Both the position numbers and the translations under genes were made by a program. Source: Viscum album (taxonomy: Eukaryota; Streptophyta; Magnoliopsida; Santalales; Viscaceae). Taken from it: a DNA stretch of 64,000 bases. The stretch spans positions 364,698,067 through 364,762,066 of the forward strand of contig OY728157.1 of the NCBI GenBank assembly GCA_963277665.1, read 5' to 3'. Below are positions 12,801 to 25,259 of the stretch, piece after piece (position 1 is the stretch's first letter; each line of letters opens with the position of its first letter). The notes beneath the pieces are model-generated. The model did no database searches. It saw nothing but the letters and a program-made list of their open reading frames with translations, and was not told where the DNA came from.

Positions 12801-15237
12801 AAAGTAACAACACATCACTTTCAATGGAAAAATACAATTCCAGCAAGAGAAAAACCTTTAAAAGATCCAAAACATAAAATCACAATTATTATAACCTTCA
12901 TGAACCCTTAATTGAACCCACCCAGGAATTTTGTTTTTGGGAAAAGGGAATACCAATGGTGAAGGAGGAGGGGAGTAGATAAGAAGTAAAACATAGATCA
13001 AATATTGAAGAACCACTTGAAATTGAGGATATGAATCTTGAAATAAAAGGGGGGAATATGGAAGGTTTAATAGGTATGACCTAGTTTTTAGCTTCATGAG
13101 ATATGAGAGAATTGAGGGCCAAAATCCCTAAAAATATAAATGGTTTGATCCAAAAATTAAAAAAATTTAAAATTGGACATAGGCACGTCGCAACACAGCC
13201 TACTTGTCATGGCCCAACTTGCCTTATTTGTAGAATCATGGGATCACTCCCTGGGGGAATGCTGTAGAATTAATTTCCCCCATTTCAGTATGAACAACCA
13301 ACAAGTATCCCATTACAGTATGGAACGTGGCCACATTTCCTAAAAAAAGTGAACCCATTACCTGTTTCAGGTCATTTTGTGATGTCCTTTGTCGTATCAA
13401 AACTCTTCAACAGTCAAGATTTCAAAAGGGGACAACCAATAGTGATAGAGTGAATCACCTATTAAAGCCTATCCACATGAATTCCAAAAATATAGGTATC
13501 ACAATGTACTATTCCTGGCATAACCCACTTGTGTCATGACACGACTCACTACACGCATGGCTGCAGAACTAGAAAAACTCCCAAAATTATTGCAATTCAC
13601 AGAAACTCTCAGAAACTAAAAAACCATAATTACAAAAAATTAAATATCATATTAACATGGGTTTTCAAGATTATCCCCACCATTAAACATTCCCCCCCAT
13701 AAATTCAGTTTAAAACTAAATTAAATTGGTAATCAAAACCTCAACACTCAAAAGAAGATGTGGTTGGGTTGGAAAAAATTTAAGAGGTCTAATAAGAAAA
13801 GAGAACCAAAGAAAACAACCCCCCTAAAAAATAGAACATCTCTTCAAGAATAATTGGGCATCACAAATAATAATCCATACCAAAATCATGAAACATGAGG
13901 CTCAAATATCACGATGACCTTTAATGGTCTCCCCACCATCTAGAATTCATATAAAATAGTGAAAAATAGAATAATCACAACTATAAAAAAGATAATACTA
14001 CAAAAAACAATTTCCTCAAAATAAATCATAGTAAATAATAATCCCCTTCCAATAGTTTTTTACCATACAAGTAATGACTCAAAATTACAAATGGTATCAA
14101 AATTAATAGAAATACTCAAAAGAATATAATCACAGTCAACCAATCCATCAACATCATATAACATAAGGGTAGAGAATATAAACTAATTAGAATCATTCCA
14201 CAATAAAGAATCAACACGAGATCTAATTTTTAGTTATAAATAAATAAGGGTATATATCTGTGTAAAAGGATCTTGAAGAACCCATCCATGGAGAACCTAA
14301 TATCAAACCCCCTACAGTAAAAAATATAAAACCAGGTAAATAGAATGGGAATAATCTTGGTTGGTATATCACTCATCCTAGTCACCCAAGCCCTTATTCA
14401 ATACTTCCCATGAATGAATCCCCAAAATCTATGTCTTACCACATGGTTATCAACACAGATAAATCTCAAGAGGCATAACAAAACAAAAATTCAAGAGTAC
14501 CACCAAACTCATCAATGCATCCCCAAAATAAGGATGTAAGAGACACTAAAAGGATATATATATCTAAATCACTACAAAGATCAAACTTCAATAAACCTAA
14601 CAAACATATATCAAAAACAAAATGATCAAATGAGTCTCAGATATTCCCAAGACTCCCCATTAATCACTTTATAATGAGACATTAGGATAAATTTAAACAT
14701 TTATGATTCAAGATCTTGGAAGGGATATCACCTATGAAACAATATTTTTATGTCATCAATGACTAAAGAAAATATGATCACTGTATAAATGAACAACCAA
14801 TGAATCAATAACTCTAAGGGTAAAAAAATTTTCATTGTTACCACTCTATTCATAGTCTATACACAATCTACAACCAAATGTTTCACCCATATAATAGTTA
14901 GGGTTTACAGGAGAAGGAAAACCAAGGGTGAAGGAAGAGGTGAGAAGAGAAGAAATAAAATCAAGGTTTAGCCTTGAAGAACTGCTTGAAATCGAGGAGA
15001 AGATTCTCAAAATCAATAAAATATATAAGGGGAGTATTCTTTGGTCCATCCTTGGTTTTAACATATGAGAGTGGGGAGAAAGGCGGAATAAAACCCTAAA
15101 AATTGAATTGGTGTAGATCCATAAATTCATAAAATAAATAATGGGAACATTCATGTTGCGACACTAAACACCCATCACAGTGTGACTTTCCTTCTAAGGA
15201 GAATTATGGGATCACTACCCAGGATCACATCATTGTG
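9894..15237. repeat. Unit 1-specific 5.3-kb block of LTR-type DNA
   Basis: This block is missing between 22235 and 22236 in unit 2. It is AT-rich with no legible pol. It contains two direct copies of an LTR-like sequence (12780-13660 and 14740-15625), and purine-rich tracts on the minus strand near 13676-13700 that could be polypurine tracts. Between 9894 and 12780 I see no coding trace. The block looks like part of an internally deleted minus-strand LTR element. Because its right edge falls inside the second LTR-like copy, it was more likely lost from unit 2 than inserted into unit 1. Confidence 0.5.
12780..13660 (-). repeat. LTR-like direct repeat, copy 1
   Basis: It aligns by eye with 14740-15625. 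Shared landmarks include a purine-rich patch (GGTGAAGGAGGAGG here, GGTGAAGGAAGAGG there), ATCATGGGATCACT / ATTATGGGATCACT, and GTGAACCCATTACCTG / ATGAACCCACTACTTG. On the minus strand the other copy carries an AAACCCTAA leader-type motif. It is probably an LTR of a gypsy-type element. Confidence 0.5.
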
Positions 15238-15625
15238 TGACCACCTCATGGGTAACCCCTCACGACACAACATTTGGCTATGACACATCCCCCAAAAATG
15301 AACCCACTACTTGCATTTGGTCTTGAATTGGCCTCTTCTATGATAGCATGACCCTTAACTGCCTCAAAAGTTTAGAATGGAATAATCACTAGCTGTGGTA
15401 TAACCCCCCTACTGTGGCTTGAGAACCTATAATACATAATTGAAAATAACCCAACACACTAGTCACAATCCCAACCACCTTTTCCACAACACGATTCATT
15501 GATTATAGATCATAAAAAATATAAAACCCCCTAAAAATTATATTTTAAAAAATATTCTAAAAAATTAAAAAAATAAACCAAAATTAAATAACATTGAATA
15601 CCATAGTGACAGGATAGTGTCACAA
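14740..15625 (-). repeat. LTR-like direct repeat, copy 2
   Basis: Second copy of the 12780-13660 sequence, about 1.96 kb to the right. Its minus-strand start reads TGTGACACTATCC near 15625, a plausible LTR start. Its right part (15238-15625) is repeated once more in duplication unit 2 at 22236-22625. Confidence 0.5.
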
Positions 15626-17014
15626 ACTGGTTATGAGTATACTCACCCAGATTCAATTTTTCTCTTCCACATGTTGTGTTTTATGAAGAAAAAGTCTAAT
15701 TATTAGTGATTTCATAAGTCTTGGTGTTTGTGGAGTTAGAAATTAGTGGTTCTCAATAGTTATTGTTTCTAATGGTGTTCTTATTATGAGTTAGTGTGAA
15801 ATTTTTATATATTCTAGTTTTTCTAGTTCTTCCTTTTCTTTGTTATTTTTTTCAAGGTGTGTTTGCATTGATTTCCCAATGTTGTATTTTCATATTGTTA
15901 GGGATATTGGTATTTATCAAATGAATGTTACTATATATTTGGATATTATATCTACATTTTAATTGATTATGTAATTTTTGTATACATGTGACTATGTAAA
16001 GATTTATTAGTTTAAATCCTCTGATGTGGGTGAAATTCTTTTTTGGTGCAGGACATCGACCCTTGTACTACTGGAGGTGTGATTGGGTATCACAAAAAGA
16101 CAAATCATTGGCCCATATGATGTCCCAATAAGTTAGTTAATATTCTTCTTACCCTTAAAATTGATTATGTAATGATCACTACTCACCTAAGGGTAACTCA
16201 TTTTACTTCCATATCCATGAAATTCATCACGGAAATATATCAGTTTATATAATTTTTGTTCTCTCCAGGATTGGTATAAGAAAATTATTTATTATGAATT
16301 ATGAAAATAGAGATTTTATAATCCATTTAAATTCATTTTTATATAATTATTCTACTAGTCTAGATGTGATAAATTATTAATGAGAGAGCTGATTCATTTC
16401 ATTCAAAATTAACATCATGACACAAGTAAAAAAAATCCTGATTATGTATAATTCTAGGATATAATTTTCTATTGTTCCACCTCGCCTTTTTTCTCAAATG
16501 AACCTGATATAGTTAATGTAATTCCAACTCTATGATCCTTTTATCTCATGAATCAAATTTATCAATGAATCCCATGTTAAAGGCTATATTCCCTATATGT
16601 AATAAATATATTTAATCCATTCTTCCCCCTTTTACCCTTCCAGATATGATATAGGAAAATTTATAAACTTTTCAAACTCTATGATATTCAATAAAAGGTT
16701 GAGATCAATCTAATATCTCTCAATGATCTAGGATATTTTTTTGTAATCCAAACATTTTATTGTGGTATAATTTTACCATTAAAGTTTCATCAAGATTCTA
16801 TACATAGAGTGAAATATTTGAATATTTGAATTCAATATAAATCTCTAGGAAATGTAGATTTTTCATTAACCAGGATATGATGTTCCACATAGTTCCATAA
16901 TATGATTTGTTGATGATTTCCTTTGAATATTGGGACCTCACTTGAATTCATGCTTTGAAAATATTAGCTTTAAAATCTCTATGAAGTTAGGATTATTACA
17001 ACATGACTGACTAA
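15626..17014. repeat. Unassigned repeat E, copy 1
   Basis: Homologous by eye to 22626-24020 (duplication partner) and to 61360-62290 (dispersed third copy). Landmarks include CACCTAAGGGTAACTC and GTTCCACCTCGCC here against the matching stretches at about 23180 and 23480. AT-rich, no coding signal that I recognise. The LINE to its right is inserted into it. Confidence 0.55.
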
Positions 17015-17179
17015 AATTTCAATTTTTTATTTGAGAAGGCCAAGAAAAAAGGCCCCCATCCACCATCCCACCTCATTTAAAGGGGAAAAATGGTAAAGTC
17101 TAGAGGCATCACCCAAAAAAAAGAATTTAAAATCATTTGGTAATGATCCAAAATCAGGGCACAAGATAATGTCATTTTG

Positions 17180-17521
17180 TTGAATTCATTTTTTGGCTAA
17201 GGCATCTTCCACCTTGTTTCCTTCCCTCTAGGTATGAATAACCTGAATAACATGTTTGAATTGGGATTTAGAGGTCCAGATAATATATTATAACTCCCAT
17301 AGTATTCTATCCTCCTCTTTTATAAACCGAATCAGCAAGGCAGATTCATATTCAACAACAAAAATTGGAATATTATAAATCTTACACAACATAAAGACAT
17401 TATCCATGTATCTTGATTCTAATATAATGGGGTTACCTAATCTACGAAAGGAACTAGATCCAAAAATAACAGAACCCTTATTGTATCTCAATATACCACC
17501 CTCTTTAATCTCCCTTGACAT
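17180..17521 (-). pseudogene. RNase H-like (RVT_3) domain of LINE copy 1
   Basis: The open stretch 17288-17521 reads 'GGILRYNKGSVIFGSSS' then 'FVVEYESALLIRFI'. This fits the plant RVT_3 pattern GG.LRD..G..IFGFS...VE.DS.LLV..I. RVT_3 RNase H follows zf-RVT in many plant L1 ORF2 proteins and would remove RNA from RNA:DNA hybrids. The usual Asp in 'LRD' is Tyr here, so activity is unlikely. Confidence 0.65.
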
Positions 17522-17890
17522 GAATGATCAGTAACCATTTAATTTAAACCTTGAAATGGGCAAAACCATATTTATCCATTTTCCATTCTTTCTTCGGGAA
17601 CTCTCCATGTTCTTGCAGATCCCTGGTAAATTTCTTCATAGTGTAATAAAAGATGACCCCCAAAAATTAAGGTTTAATAACTCCACAAAAAATTCCATCC
17701 CCCTCACCTATAGATGGTGAAGAGAAAACATATTTTTGTTTCTGGTATTATTCCTTTATTCCAATATTAACCAGCACACAACTGAAAAAACCATCGCACG
17801 AGCCTGGGCATCCACTCCATGAATTTTAGTTCCCTAAAGCCATAACTATGGGGAATATTTTATAGAGTCTCCCATCCCTATAATTTCATG

Positions 17891-18112
17891 TCATTGGAAA
17901 TATAATTCCAAATCCCCCTTTCTAAATAACCAGTGAAGAAGATGTGCCACATAGTTTCTTGCATCAGAATTCCGCAATAATAGCAACATGGGGCAAGGGC
18001 GATGGACTTTTTTTTTCACATTTTCATTATTCGGAAGGGCACAATACAACATTCTCCAATGAAAAAAATTAATCTTAACAGGTATTTCCTTCCACCAAAT
18101 ATTGCGTTCCAA
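17891..18112 (-). pseudogene. zf-RVT zinc-binding domain of LINE copy 1
   Basis: The 73-codon open stretch has 'WWKEIPVKINFFHWRML' followed by 'NENVKKK' and 'HLLHW'. This matches the zf-RVT pattern WK...P.K...F.WR.....LPT..N..(K/R)+...C..C......HL...C. The cysteines are mostly gone ('PCPMLLLL'). It is typical of plant non-LTR ORF2 between RT and RNase H. Confidence 0.7.
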
Positions 18113-20979
18113 GACATTGATAATTCCCCTGCGTGATGCATATTTCTGATGTCTCAGCTACTTAAGATGCCAGATGAATATCCTAAAAAAAAAACACAGA
18201 TATGGTTCTTCTAAAATGTCGATACTATCATAAATAATTTAATGATCATGGTTAAGAATAGAATTTAAGAATCCAAAAAAAAAAATTTGGCCACTTTGAA
18301 TGGAATATTTAGGACTAGCCATCTCGAGAAGCGTAGTGTCTCACTATCTTAGTAGACCATTAAAAAATTAATGTTCCCATGATTAACTATCCATCTATTT
18401 TTATCTTTCAACTCTTCCATCCAGTTGACCATTTAAATACTTAGTCTTGATAAGTTCCTGAACCATACCGACCAGTCCTACCAACAATCTTCATATCTTT
18501 CTTCCATGAAGTTCACCCATAAAGAGTCGCCTACAATGATATCCCACACCAACCTCACCTAAATGGCATGCATGGTTTCTGGGATGCTGCATAGACCAAT
18601 ACCAACTTACTCAGTTGGTTTCTCCAAGAACCTACAAGACTACTAATGATACCACCCCACTTGATTGGCATCCAAGAGATAATAATTAATGATATTCTTC
18701 AGCTTTGTGATTTTCCCTTCGGGTGGCTTAATGATTGATAACATGTCCATAAGTTATATAAAGAAATATTTCAAGCTCAAATGGATTTTTATAAAGGATG
18801 TGTATTATAATATTAATTCTCTTAGATAATAAGAATTTTTTTTTTAAAATAATGTATTATAATAAAAAATATGAGATGAAGAATTCAATCCATTTGGTTT
18901 ATGTTTCATTAGAATTTGTAACATTTTTTTAAAACAAGATAAGGATAAAAAAAGTTTATGTAGGATAAAATAATTTATCCAAATTTTTGTAAAAATATTA
19001 GGAATTGAGATTCCACTACCAATATATGTTACATTTTAAATAATAAAACCCTTTTTGGAGAATAATTCTTGAATCACATATAATCTATACATGATATGGA
19101 AAAATAGCTTACTTATTATGTATTCCACTAAATGAAATCACTATTATTTTTTTGACATAAAATATATTGTGTATGTTAACATCATATTATATAAAGAATA
19201 TAGTTCCTAGGAGACTAGTGGGAGTATATTTATACATAGAGAAGTTTATGTATAATAAAAATTATAATTCCACTCAAAATGAAAAGTTAATATCACATTT
19301 TATATTATGGTATTTTAGGATGGGCTAGTAAAATATTTATTTAAATATTTATATTAGTTTTAAATATTTGTGGGGCATTTTTTTGGGAAAAAAGTTCCAA
19401 GAATGGTGACGATAATGAACATTCAAAGAGTTCCAATTAGATTAAATAAGTTATTAACATCGTAACATTATATATTGTAAAGTAAATGGGGTTGAAAACT
19501 TATTCAATGATTTGGAAATTTGGAATATGATTCCAACATATCACTATTATTCATGTTGGATTAGTTTATAGATCTAACTCACTAAAGGAGCTTAGTGGGA
19601 GTGTTTTGTTAGATGGAAACATAAAGATATAATAAGTATAAAAAACCGTAAATGTGAGAAAAATATAAGGTTAATATGGAAGTATGTCATATGTGATGTA
19701 ATGATAGAGGAATTTATATATGTATTTTTTTCAAATTATTATCAATTTTTAATAATATAAAAATATTTCATGTTATAAAATAGTTAGTCTCCCCTTTATT
19801 TTTATTTCATATTGGATTCATATCTTTGACGAAGTGAAATGATAATTGACCTCTTGAAGTATGACTCTAGGTTATCCCTAACTTATTTTTTTCATTGAGC
19901 ATTATAAGTTTTGATGAGGTGTTAAGGTTATCAATGTTAAAAAAAATTAGATAATCAAAATATGCTCATGTGGTACAAAATGAGTTTTGTGTGCTTGATG
20001 GCCCACTAAGAATACATCATGGAGTGTCATACAATTTTTTTCTTGTATACCATGGGTTATTATTTCATTTTTTGGATTTCCAAAATTCCCAAGGTTGGTA
20101 AGATTAATATCATGGGAACCTTCATAGTTTGATACCTTTCTTATACAAGAATTAAATAATATACAATAAAAGGAATGATGGGTATGTTGTTGATCATGTT
20201 ATTGTTTAGAGATTAACCAAGATTGGATTTTTATTCTTGTTTGTTGAGTATGATATATAGGACCTTAATTGATTTTGAATAATTATTTTTACAAAAAACC
20301 TAGATAAGACATGTGCAGTTATTATCTATGAGATAAGGGGCGTGTGATGAAATCACCTATAATGTTGAATGATAAGTGATGTATTAATCAACCTGGCAAT
20401 TATATACTCAGGTTATCATGAATTTATCTATATGGGATGGAATTAATTTGTGTCATGTGGTCACTCAGTGTCTTAGAAAAAGTGATCAAATGAAAATACA
20501 TACATTTATATGATTCTACTTATGGAAATAGGTATAAAGATATATGTTTTTACTAGATATCATGTCGTTCCCCTTTGTAGATTGAGTACACTAATTATAG
20601 AATGAATATTTGTTTTCAGTGTTACAAACTCTCTTTGGATCCCACTTTGTGATTGAATAAATAGTGATTGAGTTTTATAAAACTCAAATAGCTACACTAA
20701 AATTGTTTTATTATTTATCCAAAAAGAGTTTTGGATGGATATTTGATGGGTATTTCCTGTGATGTGATACACGATTAATTTGAGGATAGCTTTCCAAAAG
20801 TGTTTTGGAATATATCTAAAAGGTGTTTTCAAAATGATTTCCCACGTTATTAAATATAATACAATATACGATGAAATTGAATCATGTTTATATGGATTTA
20901 ATATAAGTGGTAAATTGAAGGATTTATACCCTAAAGTCTAATTCATATATAATATAAATTAGAATATATCATAACATAT

Positions 20980-20980
20980 G

Positions 20981-21011
<31 letters not shown>
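20980..21011. repeat. (CA)n(TA)n microsatellite
   Basis: A run of CA dinucleotides passes into TA. The unit 1 counterpart at about 7535-7556 is (TA)n only. Confidence 0.85.
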
Positions 21012-21012
<1 letters not shown>

Positions 21013-21675
21013 TATATGGTATGGAATAAAAGAAACCAATTCTTATCATATTCCATTTATTTGGGTATATTGTATGGAATGAAATAGACATTTCATGCTA
21101 CTAAATTAAGTCCATAAAATTGTATGATTTGGATTTATCATATTACATGGACCATAATGTAATATTTATTATAATTCCTATGATTGATTATCATTAAAAT
21201 GATAAGAATTATCACTAATTCATTATTTTTTTTGTAATCATAAATATGTGTGTTTCATATGATAAGGATTATGATAAGACTAAAGATACAGTCATGAGAT
21301 GAATGCATGAAATTATCTAAACATTACTCATTTGAGTTTTAATGTATGATCTAATGTATAAAGGCTTGGGGAGTATCTATACATCCAATATAATAAGGTA
21401 GTTTCCTTGAGATAGTGTGAGTAGGATCCCACCTAAGGCTTCAAGAAATTCTCTCTTGTCTCTCTTTCTCCTCCTCCCTTTACTATTAAGAGGTACTATC
21501 ACACTATGGGTATGAATGATAATTCCACTCGACTCTCAAGTGATTTGTATCATCCCCTAGATGCACCATAAAAGAGATAATCTATTGGTATTCTCTATGT
21601 CATCTTCATCAAACCACTATAATTAAATATTATAATAGTAACTCTTTAAATATAGGTACATGAGTTCTTTATTTT

Positions 21676-21713
21676 ACACACACACACACAGACACACATA
21701 TATATATAAGAAT
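21676..21713. repeat. (CA)n(TA)n microsatellite
   Basis: CA dinucleotides with one GA interruption, then TA. The unit 1 counterpart near 9358-9372 is a short (AT)n. Confidence 0.85.
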
Positions 21714-22235
21714 TGTCTTCCATAGCTTGATTGATTTTGGGATTAGGTTCATATTTTCTTCCTCTATGTTAAATGAGTGTCGTTTAAACATTTTAAACCT
21801 AATAGGAGTAAGATTTTTGGATTTTGACCTAAACATAGGGGTTTTAGTAAATTATTTTTGAATTTTCATGGTAGAAGTGTTGAATTGAGCAATGTTAGTT
21901 AACTAGGGTGAATGGGTAACCTATATATAACTTTGAATGTTGGGTACATATCCACCTCAGTGTAAAAATATGCTTCTATAAGTAACACTGGGGGGTATAT
22001 TTCCTGAAGATGGTTACCCCTGGTCAAATATTATTTGAAGATGGACTATTTTAAAGAGTGACCCAAATTATTTAGGAAATCCCTATTTCATTTAAGATTT
22101 ATGATTTATGTGAGTGTATGGGTCTATAAAAGTAGGAAGATATGTTTACGCATGCTAATCATTTATGTTATATGTGGTGTCACCCCTCTGCAAATGATTC
22201 AATTGGGACACTTAGAAGAGGGTTTGTGTAAGCAT

Positions 22236-22625
22236 GACTACCTCATAGGTAACAACTTTCAACATAATATTTGGCTATGAAACCTTCCCCCAAAATGAAC
22301 TCACTACTTGGATTGGGTCATGAATTTGCCTCCTCTATGACAACGTGACCCTTTACTCCCACAAAATTTTAGAAGGAAATAATCAACAGCTGTGTAAAAA
22401 CCCAACTACTGTGGTCTGAGAACCTATAATCAATAGTTTTAAATCACCCAACATAATAGTCATGGTCCAACCCACATGTTCCAAAATAAGACTCATTGAA
22501 TATAGAACATATAAAACTATCACTACCAAACCCAAATTCCAATTTATTAAAAATCCAAAAAATAAAAAAATAACCCAAAATTATATAACATTAAATTTTA
22601 TAGTGATATGACAGTGTCAAAAACA
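22236..22625 (-). repeat. LTR-like piece, third copy
   Basis: Matches 15238-15625, including the AATTTGGCTATG-like and AACCTATAAT stretches. Its left edge joins copia-like sequence, marking the deletion point of the 5.3-kb block. Confidence 0.55.
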
Positions 22626-24020
22626 GGTTATGATTATATTCACCAATCGCTTTTTGTCTCTTACAAATTTTGTGTTCTATGAAGAATAATGATAATTTAG
22701 TGGTGATTACAGAGGACTTGGAGTTGGTGGAGTTAGAAATTAGTGGTGCTAAATGGTGAATGTTTTTAATGGTGTTCTTATTATGAGTTGGTGTGAAAAG
22801 TGTTTCTATATTCTAGTTTTCTAGATCTATCATTACCTTGGTATATTTTTCTTGTGTGTTTACCATCATTTATAAAAGTTTTATTTTTAATATTTTTATG
22901 GGTATTGGTATTTATCACATGAATGTTACTCTATATTTGGATATTATATCTATATTTTCATTTATTATGTTATTTTTGGATACATGAGGCTACGTGAAGG
23001 TTTAATAGTCTAAATCATCTCAAGTGTGAGACATTACTTCTTAGTGTAGGAAATTGAACACTGTACTACTGGAGGCGGGATTGGGTTGTCTCAAAAAGAT
23101 GAACCATAGGCCCATATGGAGTCCCAATAGGTTAGTTCATATCTTCCTGACCCTTAAATTTTATTTTGGGGTGCTAACTACTCACCTAAGGGTCACTCCG
23201 TTTACTTCCATCTCCATGAACTATGTCAAGGAAAGATATCAGTTTATAGATATTTTTGTCTTTCCATGATTAGTATAAAAAATTATTTATTATGCATTAT
23301 GAAACTCATGTTGTTATAATCCATTTATCTTCATTTTTCTAAAATTATTATAAAAGTATAGATGTGTTCAATTACCAATGAGATAGCCGATTCATTTATT
23401 TCAACTTAAACTTCATGACACTAGTAAAACATGCTGATTAAGAATAAATCTAGAATAGAATTTTCAATTATTCCACCTCCTCTTTTAAACTAATGAACCT
23501 ATTATGACCTATTTAGTTATGAATCTATGTGGATCTTCTCTCTTGTATCAAATGTATCAATGAATCCCATGATAAAGGATATCTTCCAACTATATAAACT
23601 AATGTATCTAAGCAAGTTTTCTCCCCCATTTACCCTTCCATATCTGATATAGAAAAATTTATAAAATTTTCATATTCCGTGATATTAAATAAAAGGTTGA
23701 GTTCGATCAATGTTCTCTTAGTTCTATTCGATCATGTCTTGTAAGGCACACCTTTTAATGTGGTAAAATTTGACCATTAAAATTGGGTAAAAATTCCATA
23801 ACTAGAGTGATATATTTGAGTTTTTTAATCTAATATAAATCTATATAACATGTAGTTTTTTCATTAACCATGATATGATGCTCCACATAGTGTTGTTACA
23901 TAATTTTTAGATGATTTCCTTTTAACATTGTGATCTCACTTGAATTCAAACATTGAAAATTTCAGGGTTAAAAACTCTAAGAAATTATCTATATGGTATT
24001 ATTACAACATGAATAACTAG
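22626..24020. repeat. Unassigned repeat E, copy 2
   Basis: Partner of 15626-17014. The plus-strand open stretch 23054-23269 is not conserved in the other copy and is not believed to be coding. The LINE at 24025 onward interrupts it, and sequence resembling its continuation resumes near 28740. Confidence 0.55.
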
Positions 24021-24174
24021 GAGTTCAATTTTTATATAAAAATGAAAAGTAAAAAAGGACCCCCATCCACCTCCCAACTCATTTCAAGGGGGTTGAAAAT
24101 GGTGAAGTCTAAGTGCATAATAGAGAACAAAAAGTTTAAAATCATTAGGTAAGGATCCCAAATCAATGTAAAAG

Positions 24175-24520
24175 ATAATGTCATTACCTTGTCTGACTTA
24201 ACTGGCTAAGGAATCTGCCGCATAGTTTCTTTCCCAATAGGAATGACCAACCTAAATGTCCTGGTTGGAAAAGGACTTTCAGGCCCTGCTAATATATTCT
24301 AACTCCCATGATACTCTATCATCCCCTTTTATAATCCTAATCAGAAAGGTAGATTCAAATTCATCTTCGAAAATCGGAATAATATAAAGACTACACAACA
24401 TAAAGTTAGTAGCCATATCCCTTGATTATTCTCCAACAGAGTTACCTGGTATATGAAAATAACTAAATCCTAGAATAAAAGAACCCATATTATCTCTCAC
24501 TAGACTTGCCACTCATATCC
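24175..24520 (-). pseudogene. RNase H-like (RVT_3) domain of LINE copy 2
   Basis: The minus strand gives 'RDNMGSFILGFSYF' and, about 90 codons later, 'ERNYAADSLAS'. These correspond to RDx.G..I.GFS and to the terminal H.(R/E).N.AAD.LAS of plant RVT_3 domains. It is better preserved than copy 1 but contains stops. Confidence 0.7.
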
Positions 24521-24599
24521 CTAGACCTACATGGCATCCAATTTAGAGTCTCCCCGACCCTGTATGATCATTCCACTATCCATATAATTCCAAATCCCA

Positions 24600-24815
24600 C
24601 TTTCCAAATCAGTAGTGAAAAAGATGTGGCACATTATTTCTTTCACTAACCTTATGAATTAATAAAAACATGGGGTGAGGGAGACACCCTTTTTTTACAT
24701 TTTCATCTGTTGGAATGTTTTGGTTATGTAATCTCCACAATAGAAAACGCATCATACCAAGTATTTCATTGAAAAAATGATTGTGTTCCCAAATGTCTGT
24801 AACACATCCATGCAT
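24600..24815 (-). pseudogene. zf-RVT zinc-binding domain of LINE copy 2
   Basis: The open stretch 24609-24815 contains 'FLLWRLHNQNIPTDENVKK' and 'NVPHLFHY', close to the family pattern F.WRLLHNAIPT..NV.+RG....C..C....H.LF.C. The zinc-binding cysteines are not retained. Confidence 0.7.
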
Positions 24816-25259
24816 GAAACATATTTATAATGTCTCAACTATTGAAGATCCCAGATAAAGATTCTAAAAAAACACACTGATATGGTTTTTCTACCATGAA
24901 TATTCTATCTTAAACAAATTTACGATCAAGGTTAAGAATATCATTTAAGAATCCAAAAAAGTTTCCAGCCTCTTTGAATGTAATATTTTGGACTAGACAT
25001 CTAGAGAATTAAAAAAACATGGCTATGAATGATACCCATGCCAACCTCGCTTATATGAAATGCATGGTTTCTGAGGTGCTTTATAGAGCAATACCACCTT
25101 CCTTAGTTGGTTTCTAAAAGAACCACCATGGCTATGAATGATACAACCCCACAAGATTGACATCCTAGATAAAAGAATTAATGATATTCTCCATCTTTAT
25201 GATTATCCCTTTGGGTGGACTAATGATCGATAACATTTTCATTCACACCGAGGTTAAAA

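Larger units (their letters stand above)
17015..18750 (-). mobile_element. LINE (L1-type) 3' part, copy 1, cut at the duplication junction
   Basis: The minus strand carries, from 5' to 3', the end of the RT region, a zf-RVT zinc-binding domain (17891-18112), an RNase H-like domain (17180-17521) and a short 3' tail ending in AAATAAAAAATTG at about 17015-17035. It parallels 24025-25255. Upstream sequence (most of RT and the endonuclease) is missing because unit 2 begins at about 18750. The cut is therefore due to the duplication, not 5' truncation on insertion. Confidence 0.75.
5830..18755. repeat. Tandem duplication, unit 1
   Basis: This segment matches 18756-25255 in the same order and orientation: copia-like end and LTR, gypsy-type LTR piece, repeat E, then the 3' part of a LINE. 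It is interrupted by a 1128-base insert (7803-8930) and a 5.34-kb block (9894-15237), both absent from unit 2. Subtracting both leaves about 6.45 kb, against about 6.50 kb for unit 2. The right end is abrupt: LINE sequence stops inside the RT region at about 18750 and unit 2 starts again with copia-like sequence. Confidence 0.75.
18756..22235 (+). mobile_element. Copia-like 3' end plus LTR (copy B)
   Basis: Copy of 5830-9893 without interruption. AGTGGGAG at 19594-19601 precedes TGTTTTGTTAGATGG at 19602, the proposed polypurine tract and LTR start. It contains (CA)n and (TA)n microsatellites at about 20980-21011 and 21676-21713. The pol signal is too decayed for a firm class. Confidence 0.45.
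18756..25255. repeat. Tandem duplication, unit 2
   Basis: Direct copy of unit 1 without the 7803-8930 insert and the 9894-15237 block. It starts with copia-like sequence joined directly to LINE sequence of unit 1. At about 25255 it runs into LINE sequence not present in unit 1, as expected when a tandem duplication ends at the original locus. Confidence 0.75.
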
